DNA from: Amycolatopsis thailandensis
Lineage (GTDB): Bacteria > Actinomycetota > Actinomycetes > Mycobacteriales > Pseudonocardiaceae
Direction of reading: 5' to 3'
Length of the DNA: 64,000 bases
Assembly (NCBI RefSeq): GCF_002234405.1
Contig: NZ_NMQT01000020.1
Span: 1-64,000 of the forward strand
Part shown: in pieces, positions 15,072-23,642 of the stretch
How the letters are laid out: each line of letters begins with the position of its first letter
How positions within the stretch are numbered: position 1 is the stretch's first letter
The notes under the pieces: model-generated
What the model saw: the letters and a program-made list of their open reading frames with translations, nothing else
Databases searched by the model: none
Told to the model about the DNA's origin: nothing
Position numbers and translations under genes: made by a program

Positions 15072-15263
15072 TCAGCCGCGAACGACCTTGCCCGCCTTGA
15101 TGCACGAGGTGCAGGCGTTCAGGCGCTTGCGCTGGGACAGACCGATCTTGGCGTGAACGGTCTGGATGTTCGGGTTCCACCGGCGGTTGGTACGCCGGTG
15201 GGAGTGCGAGACCGACTTGCCAAAGCCCGGTCCCTTGCCACAGACGTCGCACACGGCAGCCAC
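15072..15263 (-). CDS. rpmB: 50S ribosomal protein L28
   Basis: 63 aa L28 of the zinc-binding (C+) type, with two Cys pairs, CDVCGKGP at the N-terminus and [10 protein letters not shown] at the C-terminus. The intervening [15 protein letters not shown] basic region contacts 23S rRNA. GTG 15263 is chosen because AGGAG is 6 nt upstream; longer reading-frame extensions are antisense to the DAK-gene leader. It is divergent from the DAK gene and convergent with ung, the same local arrangement as mycobacterial rpmB1. Confidence 0.96.
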   Translation of the reverse strand: MAAVCDVCGKGPGFGKSVSHSHRRTNRRWNPNIQTVHAKIGLSQRKRLNACTSCIKAGKVVRG

Positions 15264-15396
15264 GTCGAACTCCTCTGGATCTGGGACAAAGAATGATGCG
15301 CCCAGCATGCTGGGCAACTCGACCATAGTAACCAGTGGCTCAGAGCCCTCCGGCACCGGGTCGATACCCTCGCTGGAACAGCTAGGAGGTTACGGG

Positions 15397-16980
15397 GTGC
15401 GGGTGCTCGACGTGACGGCGGTGTCGGCTTGGTCGGCGGCCTGTGTGCACAGCCTGGCGGTGCTGCGGCCGGCGATCGACGGCATCAACGTCTACCCGGT
15501 CGCCGACTCCGACACCGGCTCCAACCTGCTGTTCACCATGACGGCGGCCCGCGACGCGCTGGCGGAGGCCGAGCCCGCGACGACCGCCGAGGCGCTGGCG
15601 GTGTTCGCCAAGGGCGCGGTCGCGGCGGCCAAGGGCAACTCCGGGGTGATCATGTCGCAGGTCGTGCGCGGGATCGCCGAGTCGGCGGCCGCCAGGGACC
15701 TCGACGGACCCGGTCTCGCGGAGGCGCTCGGCCGCGCGGACAGGGCGGCCACGGGCGCCGTGAGCCGCCCGGTCGCCGGGACCATCCTGACCGTGCTCCA
15801 CACCGTCGCCGCGACAGTCCGCGACGCGACGGGATCGCTCGAAGAGGTGGCCGCGACGGCGGCGAGCGTCGCCGCCGAAGCGCTCGAAGAGACCCCTAAG
15901 CAGCTGCCGGTCCTGGCCGTGGCCGGGGTGGTCGACGCGGGCGCGCGCGGACTGGTCGCGGTCCTCGACGCCCTGTCCGGCGTGATCTCCGGCGGCGTCA
16001 CCGAGCCGGAGCACCCGCTCGAAGCGCACCACCATCACACGATCGACGCGCCGACGGCCTGGGAGGTCATGTACCTGCTCGACGGCGTCGACGAAGCCAG
16101 CCTGCCCGCGTTGCGCAAGACCCTCAGTGGTCTCGGCGACAGCGTCACGGTCGCCGGTGACGGCGCCGGCGCGTACGCCGTCCACGTGCACTGCGCGGAC
16201 ATCGGCGCGGCGCTGGAGGCCGGGATCGAGCTCGGCCGCCCGCGCAAGGTCCGGGTCGAGCCGCTGATCACGCCCACGCCGGTCGAGGTCGGCGGCGGCC
16301 TCGACCGGTCGGTCGTCGCCGTGGTCCACGGCGGGCACCTGGCCGAACTCCTCCGCGCGGAAGGCGTCGCGGTGCTTTCGGTCCCGCAAGGGAGCGAACC
16401 GACGGTCGAGGAGATGCTCGGCCTGATCAACGAGGCCGCCGGGCACCACGTCACCGTCCTCCCCGGCGGCCATCAGCTGACCGCGGCGGCCGACGCGGCG
16501 GCCGGGCACGCGATGGCCGCGGACCGCGACGTCGTCGTCATCCCGTGCGTTTCACCCGTCCAGGTGCTCGCCGCGCTGGCCGTCCACGACAAGGACCGCC
16601 GCACCAACGACGACGTGGTCGCGATGGCCGAAGCGGCCGCCGCCACCAGGCGTGGCGAACTGCGGATCGCGCAGGAGGAGTCGCTAACCTGGGTGGGCCG
16701 GGCGCAGGCCGGTGACGTCGTCGGCCTGGTCGACGGCGAGGTCGTGCTGATCGAGCCCGCGCCCGCTTCGGAGACGAGCCTGGTCGCGGCGGCGGTCGGC
16801 GTGCTGAACCGGATGCTGGCCCTCGGCGGCGAACTGGTCACCGTGCTGACCGGCGTCGACGTCCCGGTCCGGCTGCCCGGCGAGCTGGCGGACCGGCTCC
16901 GCGTGGAACATCCTGAGGTCGAAGTGACGAGTTACGCCGGCGGCCAGTCCGACGCCGTGCTGCTGATGGGGGTGGAGTGA
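15397..16980 (+). CDS. DAK2-domain kinase-like protein (YloV/FakA type)
   Basis: 527 aa. The N-terminal DhaL-like ATP-binding domain (about 1-190) carries INVYPVADSDTGSNL, the metal-binding Asp motif, and KGNSGVIMSQ. It is followed by a DAK1-like/DegV-associated C-terminal region. Firmicute relatives phosphorylate fatty acids bound by DegV/FakB; actinobacterial homologues next to recG are little studied. GTG 15397 has AGGAGG 7 nt upstream. The recG start follows 4 bp after the stop, so the two are cotranscribed. In M. tuberculosis the corresponding gene is split. Confidence 0.9.
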   Translation: MRVLDVTAVSAWSAACVHSLAVLRPAIDGINVYPVADSDTGSNLLFTMTAARDALAEAEPATTAEALAVFAKGAVAAAKGNSGVIMSQVVRGIAESAAARDLDGPGLAEALGRADRAATGAVSRPVAGTILTVLHTVAATVRDATGSLEEVAATAASVAAEALEETPKQLPVLAVAGVVDAGARGLVAVLDALSGVISGGVTEPEHPLEAHHHHTIDAPTAWEVMYLLDGVDEASLPALRKTLSGLGDSVTVAGDGAGAYAVHVHCADIGAALEAGIELGRPRKVRVEPLITPTPVEVGGGLDRSVVAVVHGGHLAELLRAEGVAVLSVPQGSEPTVEEMLGLINEAAGHHVTVLPGGHQLTAAADAAAGHAMAADRDVVVIPCVSPVQVLAALAVHDKDRRTNDDVVAMAEAAAATRRGELRIAQEESLTWVGRAQAGDVVGLVDGEVVLIEPAPASETSLVAAAVGVLNRMLALGGELVTVLTGVDVPVRLPGELADRLRVEHPEVEVTSYAGGQSDAVLLMGVE

Positions 16981-16984
16981 CCGC

Positions 16985-19138
16985 ATGACCAACCTGCGCG
17001 CGGACCTGAAACTGGTCGTGGGCGCGGCGACGGCGAAGGCACTCGCCAAGGGCCTCAAGATCGAGACGGTCAGCGACCTCCTGCGCCACTATCCCCGCCG
17101 CTACGCCGAACGCGGGCAGCTCACCGACATCGCCGGGCTCGAACTCGGCGAGCACGCGACCGTGATGGCGCGGATCGAGCGGGTCAACAAGCGCCGGATG
17201 AAGGCGCGCAGCGGCACCTTGCTCGAAATGGTGATCACCGACGGCAAACGCCGTCTGCAATGCACCTTCTTCAACCAGGCCTGGCGCGAAAAGGAACTCG
17301 TACCCGGCAAGAACGGGCTCTTCGCGGGCAAGGTCACCGCCTTCCGCGACGTCCTCCAGCTGGCGAATCCCGAGTACGAGCTGTTCGAAGCCGACAGGGA
17401 GGCCGAGGCGCTGGACGACTTCCTCGCCGAGATCATCCCGGTGTACCCGGCGGCGCAGGGCATCCCGACGTGGGTGATCGCCAAGAGCGTGCGGCAGGTG
17501 CTGGACGTGCTGGAGGTCGATGAGGACCCGATGCCGCTGGAGCTGCTCGCCCAGTACGGCTTGCCCAGCCTGGAAAGCGCGCTGCGCGGCATCCACCGGC
17601 CGTCGGGCTGGGACGCGCTGAACTCCGCGCGGCGGCGGCTCAAATGGGACGAAGCCATGGCGGTGCAGCTGATTTTCGCGCAGCGCAGGCATTCCCTCGT
17701 CTCCCGGCCCGCGAAGGCCTGTCCGCACACCGAAGGCGGCATACTCGACGCCTTCGACAAGCGGCTCCCGTTCGAGCTGACCTCGGGCCAGCAGGAGATC
17801 GGCGAGGAGATCGCCAGGGACCTCTCCACCGAGCACCCGATGAACCGGCTGCTTCAGGGCGAGGTCGGTTCCGGTAAGACGGTGGTCGCGCTGCGCGCCA
17901 TGCTGCAGGTCGTCGATTCCGGGCGGCAGGCGGCGATGCTCGCGCCGACGGAGGTGCTCGCCGCGCAGCACGCGCGCTCGCTGAGCGAAATGCTCGGTGA
18001 CCTCGGGCAGGCGGGGCAGCTCGGTGGCGCGGAGAAGGCCACGCGCGTGACACTGCTGACCGGTTCGATGGGCGCGAAGGAACGCAAGAAGGCGTTGCTG
18101 GAGACGGTCAGCGGCGAGGCCGGGATCGTCGTCGGCACGCACGCGCTCATCCAGGACACGGTGTCCTTCGCGGATCTCGGCCTGGTCGTGGTCGACGAGC
18201 AGCACCGCTTCGGTGTCGAACAGCGGGACGCGTTGCGCTCCCGCGGCTCCGACGACACCAGCCCGCACGTGCTCGTCATGACGGCGACACCCATCCCGCG
18301 CACGGTCGCGATGACCGTGTACGGCGATCTGGAGACCTCCGCGCTGCGCGTGATGCCGGCAGGCCGGTCGCCGATCAAGACGTCGGTGGTGCCGGTCGCG
18401 GAGCGGCCCGCGTGGCTGGACAGGGCGTGGCAGCGGGTCCGCGAGGAATGCGGCAAGGGCCACCAGGCGTACATCGTCTGCCCGCGCATCGGTGACGAAC
18501 CGGCGTCGGACAAGGGCGACAAACGCCCGGCGCTCGCCGTCCTCGACGTGGCGCCCGAGCTGGCCGAAGGACCGTTGAAGGGGCTGAAGATCGGGGCCCT
18601 GCACGGCCGGATGCCCGCCGACGACAAGGACGCCGTGATGCAGGCGTTCGCCAAGGGCGAGCTGGACGTGCTCGTCGCGACCACCGTGATCGAGGTCGGC
18701 GTGAACGTGCCGAACGCGACGGCGATGGTGATCATGGACGCCGACCGGTTCGGCATCAGCCAGCTGCACCAGCTGCGCGGCAGGGTCGGCCGGGGCAGTG
18801 TGCCGGGGTTGTGCCTGCTGGTCACCGAAACCCTGGACGGGACGACCACCCGCGAGCGGCTCGCCGCCGTCGAGTCCACAACGGACGGTTTCGAACTGTC
18901 CAGAATGGACCTGGAACTGCGCCGCGAGGGCGACATCCTCGGTGCCGCTCAGTCGGGGAAGAAGTCGACCCTGAAACTGCTTTCGCTGCTGCAGGACGAG
19001 GAGGTCATCGCCGAGGCGAGGGCCCGCTCGTCGGAGATCGTCGAGAAGGACCCGGCCCTGGGGAACTATCTCGGGCTGGCGCACATGATCGCCGACGTCG
19101 TCGACGAAGATCGCGTGGAGTACCTGGAAAAAAGCTGA
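16985..19138 (+). CDS. recG: ATP-dependent DNA helicase RecG
   Basis: 717 aa superfamily-2 helicase that remodels stalled forks and Holliday junctions. An N-terminal wedge (OB) domain (about 50-150) precedes the helicase core with Walker A GEVGSGKTVVA, the DEQH box (VVDEQHRFGVEQ), motif III MTATPIPRT, and motif VI QLRGRVGRG. The C-terminal LRREGDILGAAQSG region is typical of RecG. Length matches actinobacterial RecG. It follows the DAK-domain gene by 4 bp, as in mycobacteria. Confidence 0.97.
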   Translation: MTNLRADLKLVVGAATAKALAKGLKIETVSDLLRHYPRRYAERGQLTDIAGLELGEHATVMARIERVNKRRMKARSGTLLEMVITDGKRRLQCTFFNQAWREKELVPGKNGLFAGKVTAFRDVLQLANPEYELFEADREAEALDDFLAEIIPVYPAAQGIPTWVIAKSVRQVLDVLEVDEDPMPLELLAQYGLPSLESALRGIHRPSGWDALNSARRRLKWDEAMAVQLIFAQRRHSLVSRPAKACPHTEGGILDAFDKRLPFELTSGQQEIGEEIARDLSTEHPMNRLLQGEVGSGKTVVALRAMLQVVDSGRQAAMLAPTEVLAAQHARSLSEMLGDLGQAGQLGGAEKATRVTLLTGSMGAKERKKALLETVSGEAGIVVGTHALIQDTVSFADLGLVVVDEQHRFGVEQRDALRSRGSDDTSPHVLVMTATPIPRTVAMTVYGDLETSALRVMPAGRSPIKTSVVPVAERPAWLDRAWQRVREECGKGHQAYIVCPRIGDEPASDKGDKRPALAVLDVAPELAEGPLKGLKIGALHGRMPADDKDAVMQAFAKGELDVLVATTVIEVGVNVPNATAMVIMDADRFGISQLHQLRGRVGRGSVPGLCLLVTETLDGTTTRERLAAVESTTDGFELSRMDLELRREGDILGAAQSGKKSTLKLLSLLQDEEVIAEARARSSEIVEKDPALGNYLGLAHMIADVVDEDRVEYLEKS

Positions 19139-19221
19139 CGTGAACATCTCTGCCCGATCGGACCTTGCCGCCGGGCGGGCGTAGGCGTTTCCTCGTTTTG
19201 TGCGGGCGAGGGAGGCCGGGG

Positions 19222-19602
19222 ATGACGTCAGCGGTGCGGGTCCAGCTGGGTGAGGACGGGGCCGACGCCGAGCGCGCCGACCAGCTCGCCGGCTACCTGC
19301 GAAGGGAACTGATCGAACGCGGGCTCTCCGACGTCAAGGCGCTGCCCGCCGGCGAGGCGCCGCCCGGCTCGCGCGGATTCGACGCGGCGACGGCGGGCGG
19401 GCTGCTGGTCACGCTGGGAAAGTCCGCCGACGGCCTGCGCTCGGTGGTGGCGGCCGCGCGGGAGTGGCTTTCGCGCGGCGGCAGGGTGAAGCGGACGGTG
19501 CGGCTGGAGATCGACGGCGACGTGCTGGAGCTGTCCGAAGCGAGCCTCTCCGATCAGGACAAGCTCGTCGACCTCTTCGTGAGCAGGCATTCGGCGCCAT
19601 GA
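19222..19602 (+). CDS. EACC1 (effector-associated constant component) domain protein
   Basis: 126 aa. The pattern of an N-terminal beta strand (SAVRVQLGEDG), a helix (AERADQLAGYLRREL), a conserved DAATAGGLLVTLGKSADGL segment, a long helix ending in a Trp-containing motif (AAREWLSRGG), then two strands (VRLEIDGDVLEL) and a final helix matches the EACC1 family from comparative-genomic surveys of bacterial conflict systems, where it accompanies caspases and other effectors. The role is thought to be regulatory or adaptor, without direct proof. ATG 19222 has GGAGG 6 nt upstream. It overlaps the caspase start (ATGA), the usual genetic linkage. Confidence 0.82.
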   Translation: MTSAVRVQLGEDGADAERADQLAGYLRRELIERGLSDVKALPAGEAPPGSRGFDAATAGGLLVTLGKSADGLRSVVAAAREWLSRGGRVKRTVRLEIDGDVLELSEASLSDQDKLVDLFVSRHSAP

Positions 19603-21719
19603 CCGGGCAGCGGCGGGCCTTGATCATCGCCAACGGGGAGTACGACAACCCCGGGCTGAGCGCGCTGCGGTCCCCGGCGGCCGACGCGGAGGCGCTCGCC
19701 TCGGTCCTCGCCGACCGCGACGTCAGCGATTTCGACGTCCAGGTGGTGCGCGACGAGACCGCCCACGTCATCGCGAGCCGCGTCGAGGACCTGTTCGCCG
19801 ACAGCGCGCCGGACGACGTCGTCCTGGTGCATTTCTCCTGCCACGGCTTGAAAAGCGAGTCGGGCGAGCTGTTCTTCGCCGCCCGCAACACCCGGCCGGA
19901 GCGGCTCGCGTCGAGTGCCGTCCCCGCCGATTTCGTCCAGCGCTGCATGCGGATGAGCCGGTCGAGGAGCATCGTCCTGCTGCTGGATTGCTGCTACGGC
20001 GGCGCTTTCGGCCGAGGAGTCGCGGTGCGCGCCACCGGCGAGGCCAACGTGCTCGACGCTTTTCCGGGCGGTGGTCTCGGCGGCCGGGGCCGCGCGGTGA
20101 TCACCGCGTCGAACTCCATCGAGTACGCCTTCGAGGGCGACCATCTCGCCGACGACCACGCGCGGCCGTCGGTGTTCACGTCGGCGCTGGTCGAGGGGCT
20201 CCGCACGGGGGACGCGGATCGCGACGAAGACGGCTGGATCGCGCTCAGCGAGCTTTACGACTACCTCTTCGACAGCGTCCGCGAGCGGAATCCGAACCAG
20301 ACACCCAGCCGGGACATCGAGATGCAGGGCGAGCTGTACCTGGCCAGGAGCAGGCGGCGCCGGATCAAGCCGTCGCCGGTCCCGGCCGACCTGCGCGCGG
20401 CGAGCGAGGATCCGAACATGTTCACCCGCCTCGGCGCGGTGACGGAACTTCAGCGACGGCTGACGAGCGAGAACCTCTCCGTCGCCATCGGCGCCCACGA
20501 AGTCCTCACGGCGATGGCGCAGACCGATATCCAGCATGTCGCCGAGGCCGCGGACGTGGCGCGGCAGGAGGCGCTGGTGCGTGCCGAGCCCGAGGTGGTG
20601 GTGTTCGGCGAGGTCGTCCGGGGATCGCGGCCGGTGGCGCGGATCCGGCTGGAAGGGCCGCCGATCGCACAGGCCTGCCGTTTCACCGCGTCGCATTCCT
20701 GGCTGCGGGTGACCGAAGTCGACGGCGGGGCCGAAATCCGCCTGGACCAGGTGGAGATCGGAGCGTTCGACGGGCGGGTCACCGTGACCGGACCGACCGG
20801 CGAGGTGGCCGTCCGGGTCGAGGGCCAGGTCGTCCGGGAACCGGAACCGCCGCCCGCGCCGGAACCGCGAACCGCGCCGCAGCCTGTGCCGGAACCTCGA
20901 ACAGAGCCGCGACCCGTGCCGAGTCCGCCGCCCGAGCCCGTGCTCGCCCCGGCCCCGGAGACACCCGAAGCACCGCGTCCGCCCGCCGAACTGCCCCCTC
21001 CGAGCCCGAAGCCCGACCCGTTCGCCGTCGCCGCCGGCCTGTTCGCGTTCGCGGCGGCGGTGTACCTGGTGGTGATCGCGTTCCAGGTCAACAGCAGCGT
21101 GGAGGACTTCTTCGAAGACGGCGGCTGGACCGTCTCGCCGCTCATCGCGTTCGCGATCGGGGCGGGAATCGCGATGTTCGCGCCTAGGACGCGGCGGACG
21201 GTCGGCCCGGGGCTGCTGTGCGGGCTGGCGATGCTCTCGGTGGTTCCGTACGGTCCGGTCGTGCTCGTGCTCGCCCGCGGTTGCCTGCTCGTCGCGGCCG
21301 CCTGGGCGCTGGTTTCGGTGCGACGCGACCGGAGCGTCCGGCTCGGGCTGAGGAAACCCCGGGGCGCACTGACTTTCGCGGCCCTCGTGGCCGGGATCGG
21401 TGGCGTGGCCGGTCTCGTGGTGGAGGCCGGCGAGCTCTTCGCCTACTCGTCGAGCCGGGCCGACGAGGGCGCGATCTACCTCGTCGTCGCGATGACGCTC
21501 CTGATCGGGACCGTCCTCGGCGCGTTCCTGCGGCCCGCCGCGTTCGGGGTCGCTTTCCACGGTGGTATGGCGGGCGGCGGAATCGTCATGGTGTGCATGC
21601 TGTTCTACGCGCTGCCGAGCAGTTCGCGGGTGACCGGCGCGGGCTGGGGGATCGCGCTGGGGATGGTGCTCTCGCTCGCCATCGTGACCGGTTTCGCGGC
21701 CAGTAAAGCGAAAGGCTGA
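19599..21719 (+). CDS. Membrane-anchored caspase-like (peptidase C14) effector
   Basis: 706 aa. A caspase-hemoglobinase fold domain (about 1-250) begins RRALIIANGEYDN and has a complete dyad: His82 in HFSCHG and Cys132 in LLLDCCYGG. A helical, HEAT-like segment (about 262-340) follows, then an Ig-like beta domain (about 355-410), a Pro/Glu linker rich in PEPxPxP (about 410-470), and roughly six to eight transmembrane helices (about 471-706). The protease would lie on the cytoplasmic side. It overlaps the EACC1 gene by 4 bp. Family knowledge predicts proteolytic activation, possibly altruistic death; substrates are unknown. This pair interrupts the conserved recG-pyc interval. Confidence 0.85.
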   Translation: MTGQRRALIIANGEYDNPGLSALRSPAADAEALASVLADRDVSDFDVQVVRDETAHVIASRVEDLFADSAPDDVVLVHFSCHGLKSESGELFFAARNTRPERLASSAVPADFVQRCMRMSRSRSIVLLLDCCYGGAFGRGVAVRATGEANVLDAFPGGGLGGRGRAVITASNSIEYAFEGDHLADDHARPSVFTSALVEGLRTGDADRDEDGWIALSELYDYLFDSVRERNPNQTPSRDIEMQGELYLARSRRRRIKPSPVPADLRAASEDPNMFTRLGAVTELQRRLTSENLSVAIGAHEVLTAMAQTDIQHVAEAADVARQEALVRAEPEVVVFGEVVRGSRPVARIRLEGPPIAQACRFTASHSWLRVTEVDGGAEIRLDQVEIGAFDGRVTVTGPTGEVAVRVEGQVVREPEPPPAPEPRTAPQPVPEPRTEPRPVPSPPPEPVLAPAPETPEAPRPPAELPPPSPKPDPFAVAAGLFAFAAAVYLVVIAFQVNSSVEDFFEDGGWTVSPLIAFAIGAGIAMFAPRTRRTVGPGLLCGLAMLSVVPYGPVVLVLARGCLLVAAAWALVSVRRDRSVRLGLRKPRGALTFAALVAGIGGVAGLVVEAGELFAYSSSRADEGAIYLVVAMTLLIGTVLGAFLRPAAFGVAFHGGMAGGGIVMVCMLFYALPSSSRVTGAGWGIALGMVLSLAIVTGFAASKAKG

Positions 21720-21721
21720 CG

Positions 21722-22225
21722 ATGTCCGCGATCCGCCCCGCTGTCGTCGAGGACGCCTGGCCCATCGCCGAGGTGAACGTCCGGTCGTGGCAGTCGGCGT
21801 ACCGGGGCCTGCTGCCCGAGTTGTACCTGCGCGATCTCTCGGTCGAGGCCGGGCCGCGCGCTGGCAGCGGATCCTCGCCGATCCCGTCAACCGGCGCGAC
21901 GTCCTGGTCCTCGTCGAGGACGGCTCGCTCCTCGGCTTCACCGCCGTCGACCGGGAACGCGGGGAACTGCGCGCGATCTACCTCGAACCGGCGCGCTGGG
22001 GTACGGGACTGGGCAGGCTGCTGCTCGACACCGCCGTCGCCGCGCTGCGGGATTCGGGACATCGCGAGGCGACGCTCTGGTGTGCTCGACTCGAATGAGC
22101 GCGCCCGTCGCTTCTACTCGGCGGCGGGATGGGCGCCGGACGGGGCGGAGAAGACCGACACCATGCCCGGCGAAGACGTCCCGCTGTGCGAAGTGCGCTA
22201 CCGGATCGAGCTCGTCAGCGCGTGA
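21722..22225 (+). pseudogene. GNAT-family acetyltransferase with two compensating frameshifts
   Basis: The frame starting at ATG 21722 gives a good GNAT N-terminus (AIRPAVVEDAWPIAEVNVRSWQ). Near 21850 homology moves to the -1 frame (WQRILADPVNRRDVLVLVEDG, then ARWGTGLGRLLLDTAVAAL, the acetyl-CoA loop). Near 22080, after ATLW, it returns to the original frame (VLDSNERARRFYSAAGW) to a stop at 22225. One missing base and one extra base would restore a normal GNAT of about 167 aa. As written, the central 75 residues are scrambled. It is either a recent pseudogene or sequencing error. It lies 2 bp after the caspase gene. Confidence 0.8.
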
Positions 22226-22622
22226 ACCAGGCGCGTTCCTCGGGTTTGTTGAGGACGACGATGATGCCGATGGCGATGCCGATCCCGATCAGCTGGGTGA
22301 CCGCCCCGCCGCTGATCAGGCCGATCACCCCCAGGACGACGGACAGTCCTTCGACGCCGAGCACCGCGGGCCGCACCCAGGCCGAACCGCGGGAGATCCT
22401 GATCGCGCAGGCGATCAGCACGAGGGAGACCGCGAAGCCGAGGAGCGCCAACGCCAGAGCGAGCCCCGCTTCTTCGTTGCCGTGGTCGAGTTCGTTGATC
22501 GCGAGGGCGGTCACGAGCGCGCTGGCGAGGAGATTGAGGACCGCCTGTATCCACAGGAGGACGCGGACAGTCTTGAGCTGGCGCGGCATCTCGGGCGCCT
22601 CGTTCCGGACGTCCTCGGTCAT
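22215..22622 (-). CDS. Four-helix integral membrane protein, unknown function
   Basis: 135 aa with four predicted transmembrane helices (about 22-42, 52-75, 86-100 and 102-122) and short charged ends. No recognised motif; small actinobacterial proteins of this layout are annotated only as membrane proteins. Its 3' end overlaps the disrupted GNAT gene by 11 bp in convergent orientation. A repeat cluster lies upstream. Confidence 0.75.
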   Translation of the reverse strand: MTEDVRNEAPEMPRQLKTVRVLLWIQAVLNLLASALVTALAINELDHGNEEAGLALALALLGFAVSLVLIACAIRISRGSAWVRPAVLGVEGLSVVLGVIGLISGGAVTQLIGIGIAIGIIVVLNKPEERAWFTR

Positions 22623-22734
22623 GACGGGCTCCCTCTTTCGTTACGGAGAAGCCAGTGTGGACCCGGGACTCGTTGGCGCTGAGGGTAAAACTGTCCTCAG
22701 CGCGTGACCAAACGAGGTGCAGGCCTGAATCTTG

Positions 22735-22785
22735 CCGTGAAGGCCTCCTTCCCTACCTTGAAGGTAGGGAAGGAGGCCTTCACGG
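22735..22785. repeat. Near-perfect palindrome, GTGAAGGCCTCCTTCCCTAC family
   Basis: Perfect 25-bp arms (22735-22759, 22761-22785) around a single G. It is the second copy of the element at 14679-14733, with a tighter centre. It is the first of three hairpins in the 365-bp gap between the membrane-protein gene and the TetR gene. Confidence 0.85.
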
Positions 22786-22850
22786 ACCCGGCCGCAAGAC
22801 TGGGCAACTCGTCTCCGGCGCAGTACTCGAAGGGGCGCGAAGGTGTGGAG

Positions 22851-22905
22851 CGTTGCGAAAGCCACTCTCGCAACCTTCATCGTTGCCAAAGTGGCTTTCG
22901 CAACG
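22851..22905. repeat. Nested palindrome, GTTGCGAAAG family
   Basis: 24-bp arms (22851-22874, 22882-22905) with two mismatches and loop CTTCATC. It is a second copy of the element at 6395-6453. Confidence 0.8.
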
Positions 22906-22937
22906 CCGAGGAAAGCAGGCGACTGGTCGCCCCGGCA

Positions 22938-22998
22938 CCGGTACATGATGGCCCCCTTCCTTACGTCTAGCGCAAGGAAGGGGGCCATCATGTACCGG
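22938..22998. repeat. Long inverted repeat, GTACATGATGGCCCCCTTCC family
   Basis: 28-bp arms (22938-22965, 22971-22998) with one base-pair difference and loop TCTAG. The stop codon of the TetR gene (22988-22990) lies inside the right arm, so the gene end and the presumed terminator are fused. Confidence 0.85.
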
Positions 22999-23611
22999 CA
23001 GGCTGATCGCGCGAGGTGACGAAGGCGCCCTCGCGCGCGGCGACGGCGACCGCCCGTGCCGTGACCCGCGCGTCCGTGACCGTGACCCTCTCCCGGGAGA
23101 GGAGCAGCCGGTAGAACATCGGCCCGCACACCGCCCGCACCAGCTCGTCGCCGTCCGTTCCGGAGGGAACCTCGCCGCGTGCGACGGCCCGTTCCGTGAT
23201 CGGCGCCATGCGGACATGCCGGTCCGCGTAGAAGTCGTGCAGCGCCTCGGCCGCCTGCGTCGACTGGAAGGCCGCCGCGACCGACGCCATCGGAAGCTCC
23301 TTCAGCGCGGGCTCGGTGAAGTAGCGCACGACCTCGGCGGCCACTTCGTACAGATCGCCTTCAAGCGATCCGGTGTCAGGTGCCTTCCAGTCGTCCTCCG
23401 CGCCCATCTGCAACGCGGCGGCGACGAGACCGTCCGGTGAGGACCAGCGCCGGTACACCGTGGTCTTGTGCACTCCGGACCGTTCGGCGACCGCGTCCAC
23501 GGTCAGCTCGCCGAACCCGCGTTCGGCCAGCAGGTCGAGGGTGGCGTGCAGGACGGCCTGACGGGTGCGTTCGGTCCGGCCGCCGGGCCGCTGCGTACCG
23601 GAGGTTGCCAA
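22988..23611 (-). CDS. TetR-family transcriptional regulator
   Basis: 207 aa. The N-terminal helix-turn-helix (about 12-58: LDLLAERGFGELTVDAVAERSGVHKTTVYRRW) is followed by a helical ligand-binding domain. The start is a TTG at 23611, supported by AGGAG 6 nt upstream. It is divergent from an erythromycin-esterase-like gene with only 31 bp between the starts, so it probably represses that gene and itself. The ligand is unknown; a macrolide-like or xenobiotic inducer would fit the neighbour. Confidence 0.92.
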   Translation of the reverse strand: MATSGTQRPGGRTERTRQAVLHATLDLLAERGFGELTVDAVAERSGVHKTTVYRRWSSPDGLVAAALQMGAEDDWKAPDTGSLEGDLYEVAAEVVRYFTEPALKELPMASVAAAFQSTQAAEALHDFYADRHVRMAPITERAVARGEVPSGTDGDELVRAVCGPMFYRLLLSRERVTVTDARVTARAVAVAAREGAFVTSRDQPAGT

Positions 23612-23642
23612 TTGCTACTCCTGTTGCGTTAGTGTGGTCAGT

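Noticed and set aside
16838..19147. 769-codon open frame on the minus strand opposite recG
   Set aside because: No similarity and composition typical of an antisense frame.
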